From NCBI GenBank assembly GCA_963791625.1, contig CAWBTA010000016.1, positions 372,001 to 436,000 of the forward strand: 64,000 nt of DNA, in the 5' to 3' direction. Below, one piece after another: positions 33,382-42,023 of the stretch (the first letter of the stretch is position 1; every line of letters begins with the position of its first letter). The notes under the pieces were generated by a model, which was not told the DNA's origin, ran no database searches, and worked only from the letters and a program-made list of their open reading frames with translations. Position numbers and translations under genes: made by a program. The DNA is from JANMCE01 sp963791625 (GTDB lineage Bacteria > Actinomycetota > Acidimicrobiia > Acidimicrobiales > Ilumatobacteraceae).

Positions 33382-33663
33382 GCGCTTGCTGTCAGAGGGC
33401 CTCGGGAGATTGGGTTGTTTGGATTGCGCGATGCCGACAATAGTCACGGCCACGGCGACTGCGAACATCCAGAACGCCAGGGTGAGGGGGTGATGGGTGT
33501 CGAGCGCGTTCTTGCCGATCATCAAGAACGCGGCCAGGCACGCCGAGGCACCGAACCCGGCGGCGACGCCGATCGGGTCGAGGCCCGTGTCGGTCCACAC
33601 CTTGGCCACCAGGGCCAGCCCGCCGAGCCCGAGTGCGATCGCGATGGCGCTGCGCCGATTGCT
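33382..33663 (-). pseudogene. Remnant of an EamA/DMT-family transporter
   Basis: About 94 codons read RRSAIAIALGLGGLALVAKVW, then LDPIGVAAGFGASACLAAFLMIGKNAL and LTLAFWMFAVAVAVTIVGIA. This matches the end of the first and the start of the second EamA domain of drug/metabolite transporters, which are normally about 290 residues. The frame has no proper start upstream (the Fic gene end lies there) and runs out right after one hydrophobic segment. It is a truncated relic between the MFS and Fic genes. Confidence 0.6.
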
Positions 33664-33680
33664 TTGGGTGCCGTCCCCGC

Positions 33681-34850
33681 TCAGCCGCTGTGAGTGTCGT
33701 CCTGCTCAACTCGGGCGACGCTCTCGAACAGGTCGACGTAGGCATCGTATCGGTAGATTCGATTGCGTTTGTTGCCGGTCACCTCGCGCAAGATCCCGAG
33801 CTCGCACAGCCGCTCGAGTGCTTTGTTCGCCGTCGGTGACGTGACCTCAAGGTGTTGCTGCACCCAGCTGCTGTTGACCAGCGGCTGACGAAACAAGACG
33901 TCAAGGAGAGCAACGTCATACTTCCCACCACCTGACGACAGCGTGCGGGTGCGGTCGTCCTCACGGAGTTGATGGATCGATGTTGCCGTCTCGGTTGCAC
34001 CCCGAGCCGACTCGGCTACTCCTTCGAAGAAGAACGCAAGCCACTGCTCCCATGCCCCAGCGCTGCGCACGGCCGTGAGATGCTCGAAGTAGCGGGTCTG
34101 ATGGCGCTTCAAAAACGTGCTGAGATACAGCACGGGCTTGGACAGGACCTGGCGCTCGTGAAGCAACAAGGAGATGAACATGCGCCCGGCGCGCCCATTG
34201 CCATCGAGGAACGGGTGGATGGTCTCGAACTGGGCATGCGCCAGTCCGGCAGTGACCAACACGGGCAACCTCGAGTCGTGGACGAAGGACTCCAGCGCCG
34301 TCATCGCTCTTTCCATCACATGACGGGGCGGCGGCACGAAGCTCGCCGTGGCGAGCGTGCACCCGGCTGGCCCTATCCAGTTTTGGGTACGCCGGAACTC
34401 CCCTGGCGACTTGTCGGCCCCACGACCCGAGCGCAAAAGCACACCGTGCATCTCACGAAGCAGCCGGTTGCACAGCGGTAGCTCGGTCAATAAGGCGACA
34501 CCGTGCTGCAGCGCAGCGACATAGCTGACAACCTCGCCGACGTCGAGTGTCGGCCCGCCGTGGTGAAGCAACTCGAACGCGAGGATGTCGTCCATCGTGC
34601 ACTCGGTGCCCTCGATCTGGGAGCTGAGTAGCGCCTCTTGGCGGACATACATCGCCAAGAACAGATCGGCATCGGGCAGAGTCCGCGCCAGCCCGTCAAG
34701 GCGGCCCACGGCAACATCGGCGGCCGAGAGCAGCCCCCAAAGTTCGTGGTCGAGCGTGACTGGCGGGTCTGGCGGCAGATCGACCGGTTCGAAGGCGCGG
34801 TATCCTTCCAGCTGCTGTACGAGGTGGCCGGCACGGGGGTGCGACTTCAT
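33681..34850 (-). CDS. Fic-family AMP-transferase-like protein with C-terminal winged helix
   Basis: A 389-residue protein. A Fic_N region carries SSQIEGTE (residues 76-83), matching the inhibitory-helix motif of class II Fic proteins. The Fic core motif HPFLDGNGRAGR (from His212) is complete, so AMP transfer to a target hydroxyl is likely, with autoinhibition. A C-terminal winged-helix part (about 310-375: LLDVLFRQPLVNSSWVQQHLEVTSPTANKALERLCELGILREV) suggests DNA binding. ATG 34850 has a strong GGAGGT 5 nt upstream; a longer frame to 34976 is not needed. An AT-rich upstream region holds a palindrome that may be its own operator. Confidence 0.9.
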   Translation of the reverse strand: MKSHPRAGHLVQQLEGYRAFEPVDLPPDPPVTLDHELWGLLSAADVAVGRLDGLARTLPDADLFLAMYVRQEALLSSQIEGTECTMDDILAFELLHHGGPTLDVGEVVSYVAALQHGVALLTELPLCNRLLREMHGVLLRSGRGADKSPGEFRRTQNWIGPAGCTLATASFVPPPRHVMERAMTALESFVHDSRLPVLVTAGLAHAQFETIHPFLDGNGRAGRMFISLLLHERQVLSKPVLYLSTFLKRHQTRYFEHLTAVRSAGAWEQWLAFFFEGVAESARGATETATSIHQLREDDRTRTLSSGGGKYDVALLDVLFRQPLVNSSWVQQHLEVTSPTANKALERLCELGILREVTGNKRNRIYRYDAYVDLFESVARVEQDDTHSG

Positions 34851-34971
34851 GTAGACCTCCAGTGGTCCTGTCCGTGGGAAACGGAACGGGCGATTGGTTG
34901 CACGAGCGCTGCGTCGCCTCGGCGAAGGAAAGGTTGCTTTCCCAGCGACCCGGCCGCCGTCTTCATAGATT

Positions 34972-34989
34972 AGCAAATCTATATTTGCT
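34972..34989. promoter_or_regulatory. Palindromic operator candidate upstream of the Fic gene
   Basis: AGCAAAT-CTAT-ATTTGCT: perfect 7-bp arms around a 4-bp centre, in an AT-rich patch unlike its GC-rich surroundings, 122 nt upstream of the Fic start. The Fic protein ends in a winged helix, so autoregulation through this site is plausible. Confidence 0.5.
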
Positions 34990-35476
34990 TTCCTACCTTC
35001 TCTGGAAATGGGAGATTCTCTCCGAGGTGTAGAACATCTCGTCAGCTCCCGATACGGACAAGCAGAATTCGCCCCGATTCGCTGAATCGATGTGGTTGGA
35101 TCGCAGCGTGCAGAGTGACTTTGTCGGCGAACGGGGTGTGCTCGCTGCAGTCGACGCCGTCATCGTGGCTCGACCCCCGGCCTCAGACATCGATGTCGAG
35201 CGCACTTCGTCAGAGCGGCAAGCCATCGCGCCGCGCAACGCAACACTGCGATCGAGACCGTTCACCGATGCAAACCTGACGCTGTCGTGTGTATCGGTCC
35301 GCCATTTGGACACACCAGGCCGCAGTGGATCGTGCCCTGCGGCGGCACCATGATCCTCGACGGAACCAGCCACAAGATCTGGGCCGACTACACCTGATAC
35401 TCCCCGAGTCGAGACTATTCCTATCAAGGGCAATTGCGAGCTGCGGTACGCGGGCTCTCCGATCGGCACCCACCGA
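34990..35476. other. Gene-poor stretch without a confident CDS
   Basis: No frame here has a recognisable family, good start and natural composition on either strand. One plus-strand frame at about 35280-35398 reads naturally at its end (WIVPCGGTMILDGTSHKIWADY, stop 35396-35398) but is closed upstream by a stop at 35277, so it could be the tail of a broken gene whose earlier part is the frame from 35090. An imperfect dyad (CGAGGTGT-AGA-ACATCTCG) sits at 35023-35041. Likely decayed sequence. Confidence 0.4.
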
Positions 35477-35725
35477 CTACCGCTGACCGCTCCAGAGTCG
35501 AGATGTACCAACTCCTATAGCCACTAGTCCCAAGGCCGCCAGGGCAATCGGCACGACCCAACGGCTGAGGACTCTGCTGAAACGGTGATTCCAGTACCGG
35601 AAGCGCGATGGGCCCGACTCGTATGCCTCTCGATCGATCCGCGATGCCCAGTGTTCGTGCGCGCTCATCCACCAACCCATGCAGACCAGATACGCACCAA
35701 GAACGAGAAACACCAACCCGCCCAT
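35477..35725 (-). CDS. Small membrane protein with two transmembrane segments
   Basis: An 82-residue protein: a first hydrophobic segment (about residues 2-20, GGLVFLVLGAYLVCMGWWM), a polar loop rich in Arg, Glu and Trp (SAHEHWASRIDREAYESGPSRFRYW), a second hydrophobic segment (about 58-76, VVPIALAALGLVAIGVGTS) and a short basic end. No family recognised. It is 8 nt downstream of the alpha/beta hydrolase stop on the same strand and may be the last gene of that operon. Confidence 0.6.
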   Translation of the reverse strand: MGGLVFLVLGAYLVCMGWWMSAHEHWASRIDREAYESGPSRFRYWNHRFSRVLSRWVVPIALAALGLVAIGVGTSRLWSGQR

Positions 35726-35733
35726 GATCCAGA

Positions 35734-36531
35734 TCAGCCCGCACGAGCAGTGTCAAGGATGGCGGAACGGATGGTGCGGGGGCTTTCGATCATCATGGAG
35801 TGGCCGACGTTGGGAAGCTCAATGATGGTCGCTAATGGTAGGGCTGCGGCCAATGCGTGGCCGCCTTTGGGCGGGGTCATCTTGTCGCCAAGACCAATCA
35901 CAACGGTTGCCGGGCAGCTCACTTTTCCGGCGGCGGTGAGTGCATTGGAATAGTTCATGCAGGCCCGAAAGTCGGAGGCGAGCACGCCCGGACGCGAGTT
36001 CTCTACAAGCGCTCGCGCGCCTCCGAGCATCCAAAGCCCCGGCGTCGGGTTGAGGCCCACATGCGCTGGCTTGGCGTGGCCCCACGCAGCCATTAATGCT
36101 GCCGCAGCGGGCAGGTTGTCGGTGGCGTCGGCGAGCAGTTGGGGGTGGACCGGCATGGCGGTGGAGGTTCCGCACAGGGTGATCGATCGCGTGACCGCGG
36201 CGTGTCGGCTGGCGAGTTCGAGTGCGATGAACGACCCCATAGAATGTCCGACAACGTGCGCGGCGCCCAACCCGGCCGCGGTGAGGAAGCGCGCTACCCA
36301 GTCGGCCATTTCCTCGACCGTGGACAGCGTTTCGCCAGCACTCTGTCCGTGACCAGGCAGATCAACCGCCAGAGCGCATACGCCCCGATGGGCAAGGTAG
36401 CGGGTCTGCAATTGCCACACCGTGCCGTCCATTCCTGCGCCGTGGATGAGCACCACAACGGGGCCATCGCCCGTCGGTGGGACCCCGCCGGTGGAGGCGT
36501 GCGCATCACGGCCGTCGACCACAACGATCAT
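35734..36531 (-). CDS. Alpha/beta hydrolase
   Basis: A 265-residue cytoplasmic hydrolase. The oxyanion loop is LIHGAGMDGTVW, the nucleophile elbow is VGHSMGS (Ser97), the acid lies in VVIGLGDKMTPPKGG and the catalytic His in LPNVGHSMMIESP. VCALAVDLPGHGQSAGETLS is standard for the fold. The substrate is unknown; it is not a MetX-type acetyltransferase (too short). The start overlaps the metY stop by 4 nt (ATGA), so it is the partner gene of the sulfhydrylase and may act on an ester made or used in that pathway. Confidence 0.85.
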   Translation of the reverse strand: MIVVVDGRDAHASTGGVPPTGDGPVVVLIHGAGMDGTVWQLQTRYLAHRGVCALAVDLPGHGQSAGETLSTVEEMADWVARFLTAAGLGAAHVVGHSMGSFIALELASRHAAVTRSITLCGTSTAMPVHPQLLADATDNLPAAAALMAAWGHAKPAHVGLNPTPGLWMLGGARALVENSRPGVLASDFRACMNYSNALTAAGKVSCPATVVIGLGDKMTPPKGGHALAAALPLATIIELPNVGHSMMIESPRTIRSAILDTARAG

Positions 36532-37820
36532 CGCTGGCTGGCCTTTAGGGCGCGTTCGAGGTCCTCAACGATGTCCTGCGGATCTTCAAGACCGACCGAC
36601 AGTCGGATGAGGTCCTCACTGATGCCAGACAGTTCCAGTTGTGCCGGCGTCAACTGCCCGTGCGTGGTCGACCCAGGGTGAATCACCAACGTTTTGGCGT
36701 CGCCCACATTGGCAAGGTGGGTGGCCAATTGCACCGCCTCGATGAACTTGCGACCTGCGCTGCGACCACCCCTCACGCCGAAGCTGAGAATGGAACCGGC
36801 TCCCTTCGGGTACAACCGCTTCGCCAACTCGAAATCAGGATGCGTCGGAACCCTCGGATGTTTGACCCACGTGACCGCATCGTTGGCCTGCAGCATCTCA
36901 AGCACCCGTTCGGTGTTGTCGACATGGCGGGCCATGCGCAGAGGAAGCGTCTCGATGCCCTGCAGCAGCGCGAACGCGTTATGCGGACTCATGCACGCGC
37001 CAAAGTCACGCAGCCCCTCGGCGCGGGCTCGCATGCCAAGCGCGGCGGGTCCGAACTCTTCGGCAAACACAATGCCGTGGTAGCCGGCATACGGCTCGGT
37101 CATGGTCGGGAACTTGTCCGATGCAAGCCAGTCGAAACGGCCACCATCCACAATCACGCCGCCCAACGCGGTGCCGTGGCCGCCGAGAAACTTGGTGACG
37201 GAGTGCATGACGATGTCGGCACCGTGCTCGATCGGGCGAATGAGGTACGGGGTGGAAAACGTCGCGTCGACCATGAGCGGAAGTCCATTCGCATGCGCTG
37301 CGTTGGCGATGGCCTCGATGTCCAACACTTCGATACCGGGGTTGCCAAGCGTCTCGCCGTAGAAGAGCTTGGTGTTCGGTTGGATCGCAGCAAGAAAGGC
37401 CGCCGGATCCCTCGGGTCGACAAACGTCGTGGTGATACCGAAGCGGGGCAGCGTGAGATTCATCATGTTGTACGACCCGCCGTACAGGTTCTTCGAGGCA
37501 ACGATGTGGTCACCCGCGCTCAGCAACGAGGCAATGGCCAAGTGCAGCGCGGCGGTGCCGCTGGCCGCGCATACCGCTCCCACGCCACCCTCGAGGGCAG
37601 CAAGGCGTTCCTCCAATACGGCCACGGTCGGGTTGGAAATTCGACTGTAGATGTGGCCGGGCGTTTCAAGGTTGAACATGGCGGCGGCTTCATCGGTATC
37701 GGGGAACGCGTACGAGGTGGTGAAGTAGATCGGTACCGCCCTCGCCCCGGTGACCGGATCAGGACGCTGACCGGCGTGCAGACTGAGCGTGTCGAAGCGA
37801 AGAGAGTCCGGTTCAATCAT
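36528..37820 (-). CDS. metY: O-acetylhomoserine sulfhydrylase (MetY/aminocarboxypropyltransferase)
   Basis: A 430-residue Cys/Met-metabolism PLP enzyme that makes homocysteine from O-acetylhomoserine and sulfide. Diagnostic segments are RFDTLSLHAGQRPDPVTGARAVPIYFTTSYAF, YSRISNPTV, EGGVGAVCAASGTAA, GETLGNPGIEVLDIEAIA and the Schiff-base Lys210 in HSVTKFLGGHGTALGG. Length (430 versus about 385 for cystathionine lyases) and the NLYGGSYNMMN segment favour MetY. It heads an operon with the alpha/beta hydrolase and small membrane protein. It is divergent from the UGSC-like gene. No metX is in the window. Confidence 0.92.
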   Translation of the reverse strand: MIEPDSLRFDTLSLHAGQRPDPVTGARAVPIYFTTSYAFPDTDEAAAMFNLETPGHIYSRISNPTVAVLEERLAALEGGVGAVCAASGTAALHLAIASLLSAGDHIVASKNLYGGSYNMMNLTLPRFGITTTFVDPRDPAAFLAAIQPNTKLFYGETLGNPGIEVLDIEAIANAAHANGLPLMVDATFSTPYLIRPIEHGADIVMHSVTKFLGGHGTALGGVIVDGGRFDWLASDKFPTMTEPYAGYHGIVFAEEFGPAALGMRARAEGLRDFGACMSPHNAFALLQGIETLPLRMARHVDNTERVLEMLQANDAVTWVKHPRVPTHPDFELAKRLYPKGAGSILSFGVRGGRSAGRKFIEAVQLATHLANVGDAKTLVIHPGSTTHGQLTPAQLELSGISEDLIRLSVGLEDPQDIVEDLERALKASQR

Positions 37821-37881
37821 GGTGGGATGGTACCGCCGTTGATTGAAGATTGGCCGACGTGGGTCGCGTACAGTCGCTGAG

Positions 37882-39477
37882 GTGGAGATCTACGAGGCAC
37901 TTGACCCGCGCAGTGACGAGCCGACACGCGAGCTCATCGCCTTGGCTACTCGGCCGACCACGCTAGACGGGTCGCGGATCTGCGTGGTGCAGACGATGCC
38001 ACCTGGCTCCGGGCTCGAACCCATCGTCGACGGGTTCCTCCAACTCATGTCGCAGCGCTACCCGACGGCGACAGCCACGCACTTCATGCGAGCCAACTTC
38101 ATGATGACCGACGTTGCCGAGATCGAGTTCGTAGCGACCAACTTCGATGCCGCCGTGCTCGTCAGCGGACCGGCCGCCACGATGGTGCACCTCGCCGTAG
38201 TGTTCGCTTCGGAGTTGGAGCGACGCGGCGTGCCGGCGCCCTTGATCCACTTCGAGGCATTGGCAGCTACCGCGCATCACTCGATCACCACGGTCGGCGC
38301 ACCGGTGCGGGTGTGGCCGGTCGGTAACCCACCTCGGACCGACGCAGCCACCGATACCGCGATCAATGCCGTCATTGACGACCTCACCACGCCCACCTCG
38401 CCCGACGAGCGACGCACCGGACTCAGTGTGCCGTCGCCGCGACCGCGTGTCGCCGTGCGCGGCACCCTAGCCGACGTGCTCGACCACTTTCATGCCGAGG
38501 GTTGGACCGACGGGTTGCCCATCGTCCCGCCGACCGAAGCGAACGTCGCCGCGATGCTGCGCGGGACGACCCGGGCGGCCGATGAGGTTGTGACCGAGTC
38601 GTTTCGGCCGGAGGGTCGTCGAGTTACGGTGGAGATGGTGGCCATCAACGCAGTCATGGCCGGGGCCAAGCCCTCGTATCTCCCGGTGATCTTGGCCAGC
38701 GCCTCGGTGTTCGGTGACATCCAGTTCGAATCGATGACCCGCTCAGTCAACTCTTTTGCGTTCGCCCAATTGGTCAACGGACCGATTGCAACTGAGATTG
38801 GTATGACCGGCGGCTTGGGTGCCCTGGGGCCCGGCAACCAGGCCAACGCCACCATCGGGCGGGTCCTCAACCTCCTGTTTCGAACCGTCGGCGGCGCTCG
38901 CAACGGTGTGAACACCACGCCCACACAGGGCAGCGCGGTGGCCTACGCCTTGGCGTTCGCCGAAAACGAGGCCGCCGGCCCGTGGGACCCCTTCCACGTA
39001 TCGCTTGGCTATGGCGCCGAGGAATCTACTGTCTCGATCTTGCTCGGAGGCTGGGCCCACAACGGCAACTTCTACTACGGCACCCTCGACGATGTCGTCA
39101 CCACCCTCAACAGTTTCGAGATGCCCCAGACCGGCGCCTTCGTTCTTATGTCGGAGAAGCGAGCGCACCTCATGGCCGATGCCGGCGAGACCAAAGCGTC
39201 CATCGAGAGCTACCTCCACGAGCACGCCACGATGCGGCTGAAGGACTTCCGGGCGAGCGGTTTCTATCCGATGTGCCGCAGCCAGATCGAGGGTAAGGGT
39301 CCGTCAACGGCCCGGGTATGGCCAGCGGACTACCTCACCCGACCCGACGACGACATCGTGCCCGCCTATCCAGCCGACAGCATCAAGGTGGTCGTGGTTG
39401 GCAGCGATGTGTCATCCACCATGCAAGCGTGGAAACTGCAGCTCCATCGCACCGTTTCCATCGACGCGTGGCGGTAA
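37882..39477 (+). CDS. UGSC-family-like protein lacking the Cys/Sec motif
   Basis: A 531-residue two-part protein. The first part (about 1-150) has the order of the UGSC (seleno)protein domain: LDPRSDEP, ICVVQTMPPGS, and FDAAVLVSGPAATMVHLAVVFASELERRGVPAPLI, where family members have a C/U-G-S-C-T motif; here that site is GPAAT, with no Cys. The second part begins GWTDGLPIVPPTEANVAAMLRGT and continues VAINAVMAGAKPSYLPVILAS, a domain found fused to UGSC proteins. Function of the family is unknown, probably redox. GTG 37882 is chosen as start; a TTG at 37843 is possible. It is divergent from metY. Confidence 0.55.
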   Translation: MEIYEALDPRSDEPTRELIALATRPTTLDGSRICVVQTMPPGSGLEPIVDGFLQLMSQRYPTATATHFMRANFMMTDVAEIEFVATNFDAAVLVSGPAATMVHLAVVFASELERRGVPAPLIHFEALAATAHHSITTVGAPVRVWPVGNPPRTDAATDTAINAVIDDLTTPTSPDERRTGLSVPSPRPRVAVRGTLADVLDHFHAEGWTDGLPIVPPTEANVAAMLRGTTRAADEVVTESFRPEGRRVTVEMVAINAVMAGAKPSYLPVILASASVFGDIQFESMTRSVNSFAFAQLVNGPIATEIGMTGGLGALGPGNQANATIGRVLNLLFRTVGGARNGVNTTPTQGSAVAYALAFAENEAAGPWDPFHVSLGYGAEESTVSILLGGWAHNGNFYYGTLDDVVTTLNSFEMPQTGAFVLMSEKRAHLMADAGETKASIESYLHEHATMRLKDFRASGFYPMCRSQIEGKGPSTARVWPADYLTRPDDDIVPAYPADSIKVVVVGSDVSSTMQAWKLQLHRTVSIDAWR

Positions 39478-39514
39478 GGTAACGCTCGTTCACCCATCAA
39501 CTATCGGAGCACGA

Positions 39515-39886
39515 ATGGCGCGCAAGTCGATTGATATCGCAGGTCTTTCCCATGAGAACCCGATCCCGGTTGCCAGTCGCATAGGGCCGTTGTTGGTGAC
39601 GAGCGTGATCTCGCCGTTCAACCCCGGTACCCGCGACATGCCTGACTCGCTTGAGGACAAGGTCGCCAACCTGTTCACACATATGGGCGCAATCCTTGAT
39701 GCCGCCGGAGGCACCTGGGACGACATTGCCAAGGTCGAATTCTTCGTAAAGGACATCGCGTATCGCAGCGCGCTGAATGCGCCGTGGGAAGAGAAGTTCC
39801 CCAATCCAGAATCACGGCCCGCCCGTCATACCCAGGTTTCGGGTGGCTCCATCTCCTGCGTCTTCACCGCCTACATCGAGTCATGA
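39515..39886 (+). CDS. RidA-family protein
   Basis: A 123-residue RidA/YjgF-family protein. It starts at ATG 39515 with GGAG 7 nt upstream (MARKSIDIAGLSHENPIPVASRIGPLLVTSVIS). Typical segments are LEDKVANLFTHMGAILDAAGGTWDDIAKVEFFVKD and ESRPARHTQVSGGSISCVFTAYI; the Arg in RPARHTQ sits where the catalytic Arg of deaminase-type members lies. Its stop overlaps the luciferase-like gene by 4 nt (ATGA), and such Rid proteins often accompany flavin monooxygenases in catabolic operons (as in the pyrimidine Rut pathway). Confidence 0.85.
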   Translation: MARKSIDIAGLSHENPIPVASRIGPLLVTSVISPFNPGTRDMPDSLEDKVANLFTHMGAILDAAGGTWDDIAKVEFFVKDIAYRSALNAPWEEKFPNPESRPARHTQVSGGSISCVFTAYIES

Positions 39887-40911
39887 TTTCACCATGGGTA
39901 TTTGAGTTCTTCCACGAGCTCACCGACCCCGAACCGTCAACCGATCGCCATGCCATACGCGCCCATTTCGAGTGGTACCTCGACCTGTGGGCGAAGATGG
40001 AACCGCGCGGTTTTGAAGGCATTTTCTTCAGCGAGCATCATTTCGGCGCAGGCTACAGTCCGTCACCGAACCTTGCGATCGCGGCGATGGCCGGACGCAC
40101 GACGACGTTGCGGCTCGGGTCGCTGGGCGCAGTCAGCACCCACGCCACGCCGTGGCGAGTGGCCGAGGAGTTCGCCATGCTCGATCACCTCACGGGCGGT
40201 CGCTTGGAGATGGGCGTAGTCGCCGGAATCCCACCCGAGCAGATCGCCATCGGGCTGTCGCCAGCCGACGCGTCTGCTCGCCATGAGGAAGTGTGCGAGG
40301 TACTCGAAAAATCGCTACGCAACCCTGTCGTCTCCCACCACGGCACCAATTGGAACATCGACAACCTGCGCCTCACACCCACGTATTTCCAAGAATCCCC
40401 GTCGGTGTGGACGGCGGTGCGTTCGGCTGAATCTTCGGAACGGGCAGCACGACGAGGATGGAAAGCTGTCGCCGGATTCGCATCCACCGGAGACGTCACC
40501 GGTTTCTTCGACCGCTATCGAGCTGCGGCCGCAGACGCCGGGCATTCGACGGAGCCGTCGCAACTGGGTATTCGCCGCTTGGTCACGTTCGTGGATGACC
40601 CGAACGATCAGGCCGCGGGTGTTCAGGCGGGCAAGCGCCACCTGCTCGACAAGCTCAAGCAAAGCATCGGGTCGCTGCCGCCGTTCGCCGCGGTGCTCGA
40701 CAAACCGTCCGACCCGATGGATGGCCCGCTCAGCAATGACGAGTTCATCTCCGGTACACCCGAACAGGTCGCCGAGCAGCTCATCTACCAGTGCCGCACC
40801 ATCGGTGCCGCCAACGCCATCGTGATGTTCGGCGTGACCGATCACGACGGCACCGAGCGACACCATCAGCTGTTCAGCGAGCACGTCATCCCCGCGCTGC
40901 GAAAGGCGTAG
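39883..40911 (+). CDS. Luciferase-like (LLM class) flavin-dependent monooxygenase
   Basis: A 342-residue TIM-barrel monooxygenase: WVFEFFHELTDPE, RGFEGIFFSEHHFGAGYSPSPNLAIAAMAGRT, RLGSLGAVSTHATPWRVAEEFAMLDHLTGGRLEMGVVAG and SVWTAVRSAESSERAARRG are the standard LLM motifs, with His-His in the SEHHF active-site segment. It needs FMNH2 from a separate reductase. Start ATG 39883 overlaps the RidA stop. A longer frame from 39784 would cover the RidA gene and is rejected. The substrate is unknown; the coupling to RidA suggests an oxidised, imine- or enamine-forming intermediate. Confidence 0.9.
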   Translation: MISPWVFEFFHELTDPEPSTDRHAIRAHFEWYLDLWAKMEPRGFEGIFFSEHHFGAGYSPSPNLAIAAMAGRTTTLRLGSLGAVSTHATPWRVAEEFAMLDHLTGGRLEMGVVAGIPPEQIAIGLSPADASARHEEVCEVLEKSLRNPVVSHHGTNWNIDNLRLTPTYFQESPSVWTAVRSAESSERAARRGWKAVAGFASTGDVTGFFDRYRAAAADAGHSTEPSQLGIRRLVTFVDDPNDQAAGVQAGKRHLLDKLKQSIGSLPPFAAVLDKPSDPMDGPLSNDEFISGTPEQVAEQLIYQCRTIGAANAIVMFGVTDHDGTERHHQLFSEHVIPALRKA

Positions 40912-40915
40912 AACG

Positions 40916-41962
40916 ATGCAGGTTGTTGCCACCCCAACGCATCTGCTCCATGACGTTGCCACAAGCGTTGAGTGGGGAATTGCTCAAGGCCACTGGGAAG
41001 CACCCGTGCGGGCCGAAGTGATCGAGTCCGCGCTGCGACGCCATCCCGACGCGTTCACGTTCAGCGAACCAATCGATCACGGGCGCACCGCGATCGACGC
41101 GGTGCACGATCCGCGCATGGTCGACTTTCTGGCGAGCGCATGGCACGACTTTCAGAAGGTGCGCGAGCAGCGCGAGGTCTTTCCCGATACGTTCCTGCAC
41201 CCAGCCTTGCGGGAGGACATGACGCCAGCGCCCACACCTACCAACGTGGTCGGTGCACTCGGCTACTGGTGCTTCGAGATGATGACGCCGCTGGTTGAAG
41301 GCACCTACGCAGCGGCTCGCGCTGCGGTCGACGTTGCCTTGACCACAACCGACTTGGTGCTCGGCGGCGAGAGGTCGGCGTTCGGTCTGTGCCGTCCGCC
41401 CGGCCATCACGCGCCCCGTGCCGCGTACGGCGGCTACTGCTATTTCAACAACGCGGCCATCGCGGCGCAGGACATCGTGGCGCAGACGGGCAGCCGCGTA
41501 ACGGTGCTCGATGTCGACTACCACCATGGCAATGGCACACAGCAGATCTTCTACGGCCGCGACGATGTGCAGTACGTGTCACTGCACGGTGACCCTTCGC
41601 GTGCATACCCTTATCTGATCGGATACGCAGAGGAGACGGGTACCGGTAGAGGGCTCGGCTACACCCTCAATCTCCCGCTGGCCCGCCATACCTCCGACGA
41701 TGACTTCATAGCGGCGCTGCGCCAAGCCGTGGACGCCATCGACGCGTTCGACCCTGGTGTCATCGTCGTTTCCCTCGGCGTCGATACCCACGAGCGCGAC
41801 CCCATCGGCGACTTCAAGGTAACCACCGAGGCCTACGAAGTCCACGGCGCCATGATCGCCGCCCTCGGCCGTCCAACGGTCGTACTGCAGGAAGGCGGCT
41901 ACCACGTGCCATCCCTCGGCGAAAACGTCCGCCGCTGGCTGACGGGCATCGCCACGATCTAA
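40916..41962 (+). CDS. Histone-deacetylase-superfamily amidohydrolase (polyamine deacetylase-like)
   Basis: A 348-residue arginase/deacetylase-fold Zn enzyme. Active-site motifs are RPPGHHAPRAAYGGYCYFNNAAIAAQ (His-His dyad), TVLDVDYHHGNGTQQIFY (Zn-binding Asp and His), YVSLHGDPSRAYPYLIGYAEE, VVSLGVDTHERDPIGDFKVTTE (Zn-binding Asp) and the Gly-rich QEGGYHVPSLG loop with Tyr. It resembles bacterial acetylpolyamine amidohydrolases (AphA) more than AcuC. It starts 4 nt after the monooxygenase gene and precedes the branched-chain dehydrogenase genes, so all may share one transcript. Confidence 0.88.
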   Translation: MQVVATPTHLLHDVATSVEWGIAQGHWEAPVRAEVIESALRRHPDAFTFSEPIDHGRTAIDAVHDPRMVDFLASAWHDFQKVREQREVFPDTFLHPALREDMTPAPTPTNVVGALGYWCFEMMTPLVEGTYAAARAAVDVALTTTDLVLGGERSAFGLCRPPGHHAPRAAYGGYCYFNNAAIAAQDIVAQTGSRVTVLDVDYHHGNGTQQIFYGRDDVQYVSLHGDPSRAYPYLIGYAEETGTGRGLGYTLNLPLARHTSDDDFIAALRQAVDAIDAFDPGVIVVSLGVDTHERDPIGDFKVTTEAYEVHGAMIAALGRPTVVLQEGGYHVPSLGENVRRWLTGIATI

Positions 41963-42023
41963 GTCGAAACAGGGCCGCCGGAGACTTGTTGACAACCACC
42001 GGGATTGTTCGCAGAGTGGTGTC

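Noticed and set aside
34993..35511. A 172-codon minus-strand frame in the gene-poor stretch
   Set aside because: No family, no RBS and Ser/Arg/Gly-rich composition typical of non-coding GC-rich DNA.
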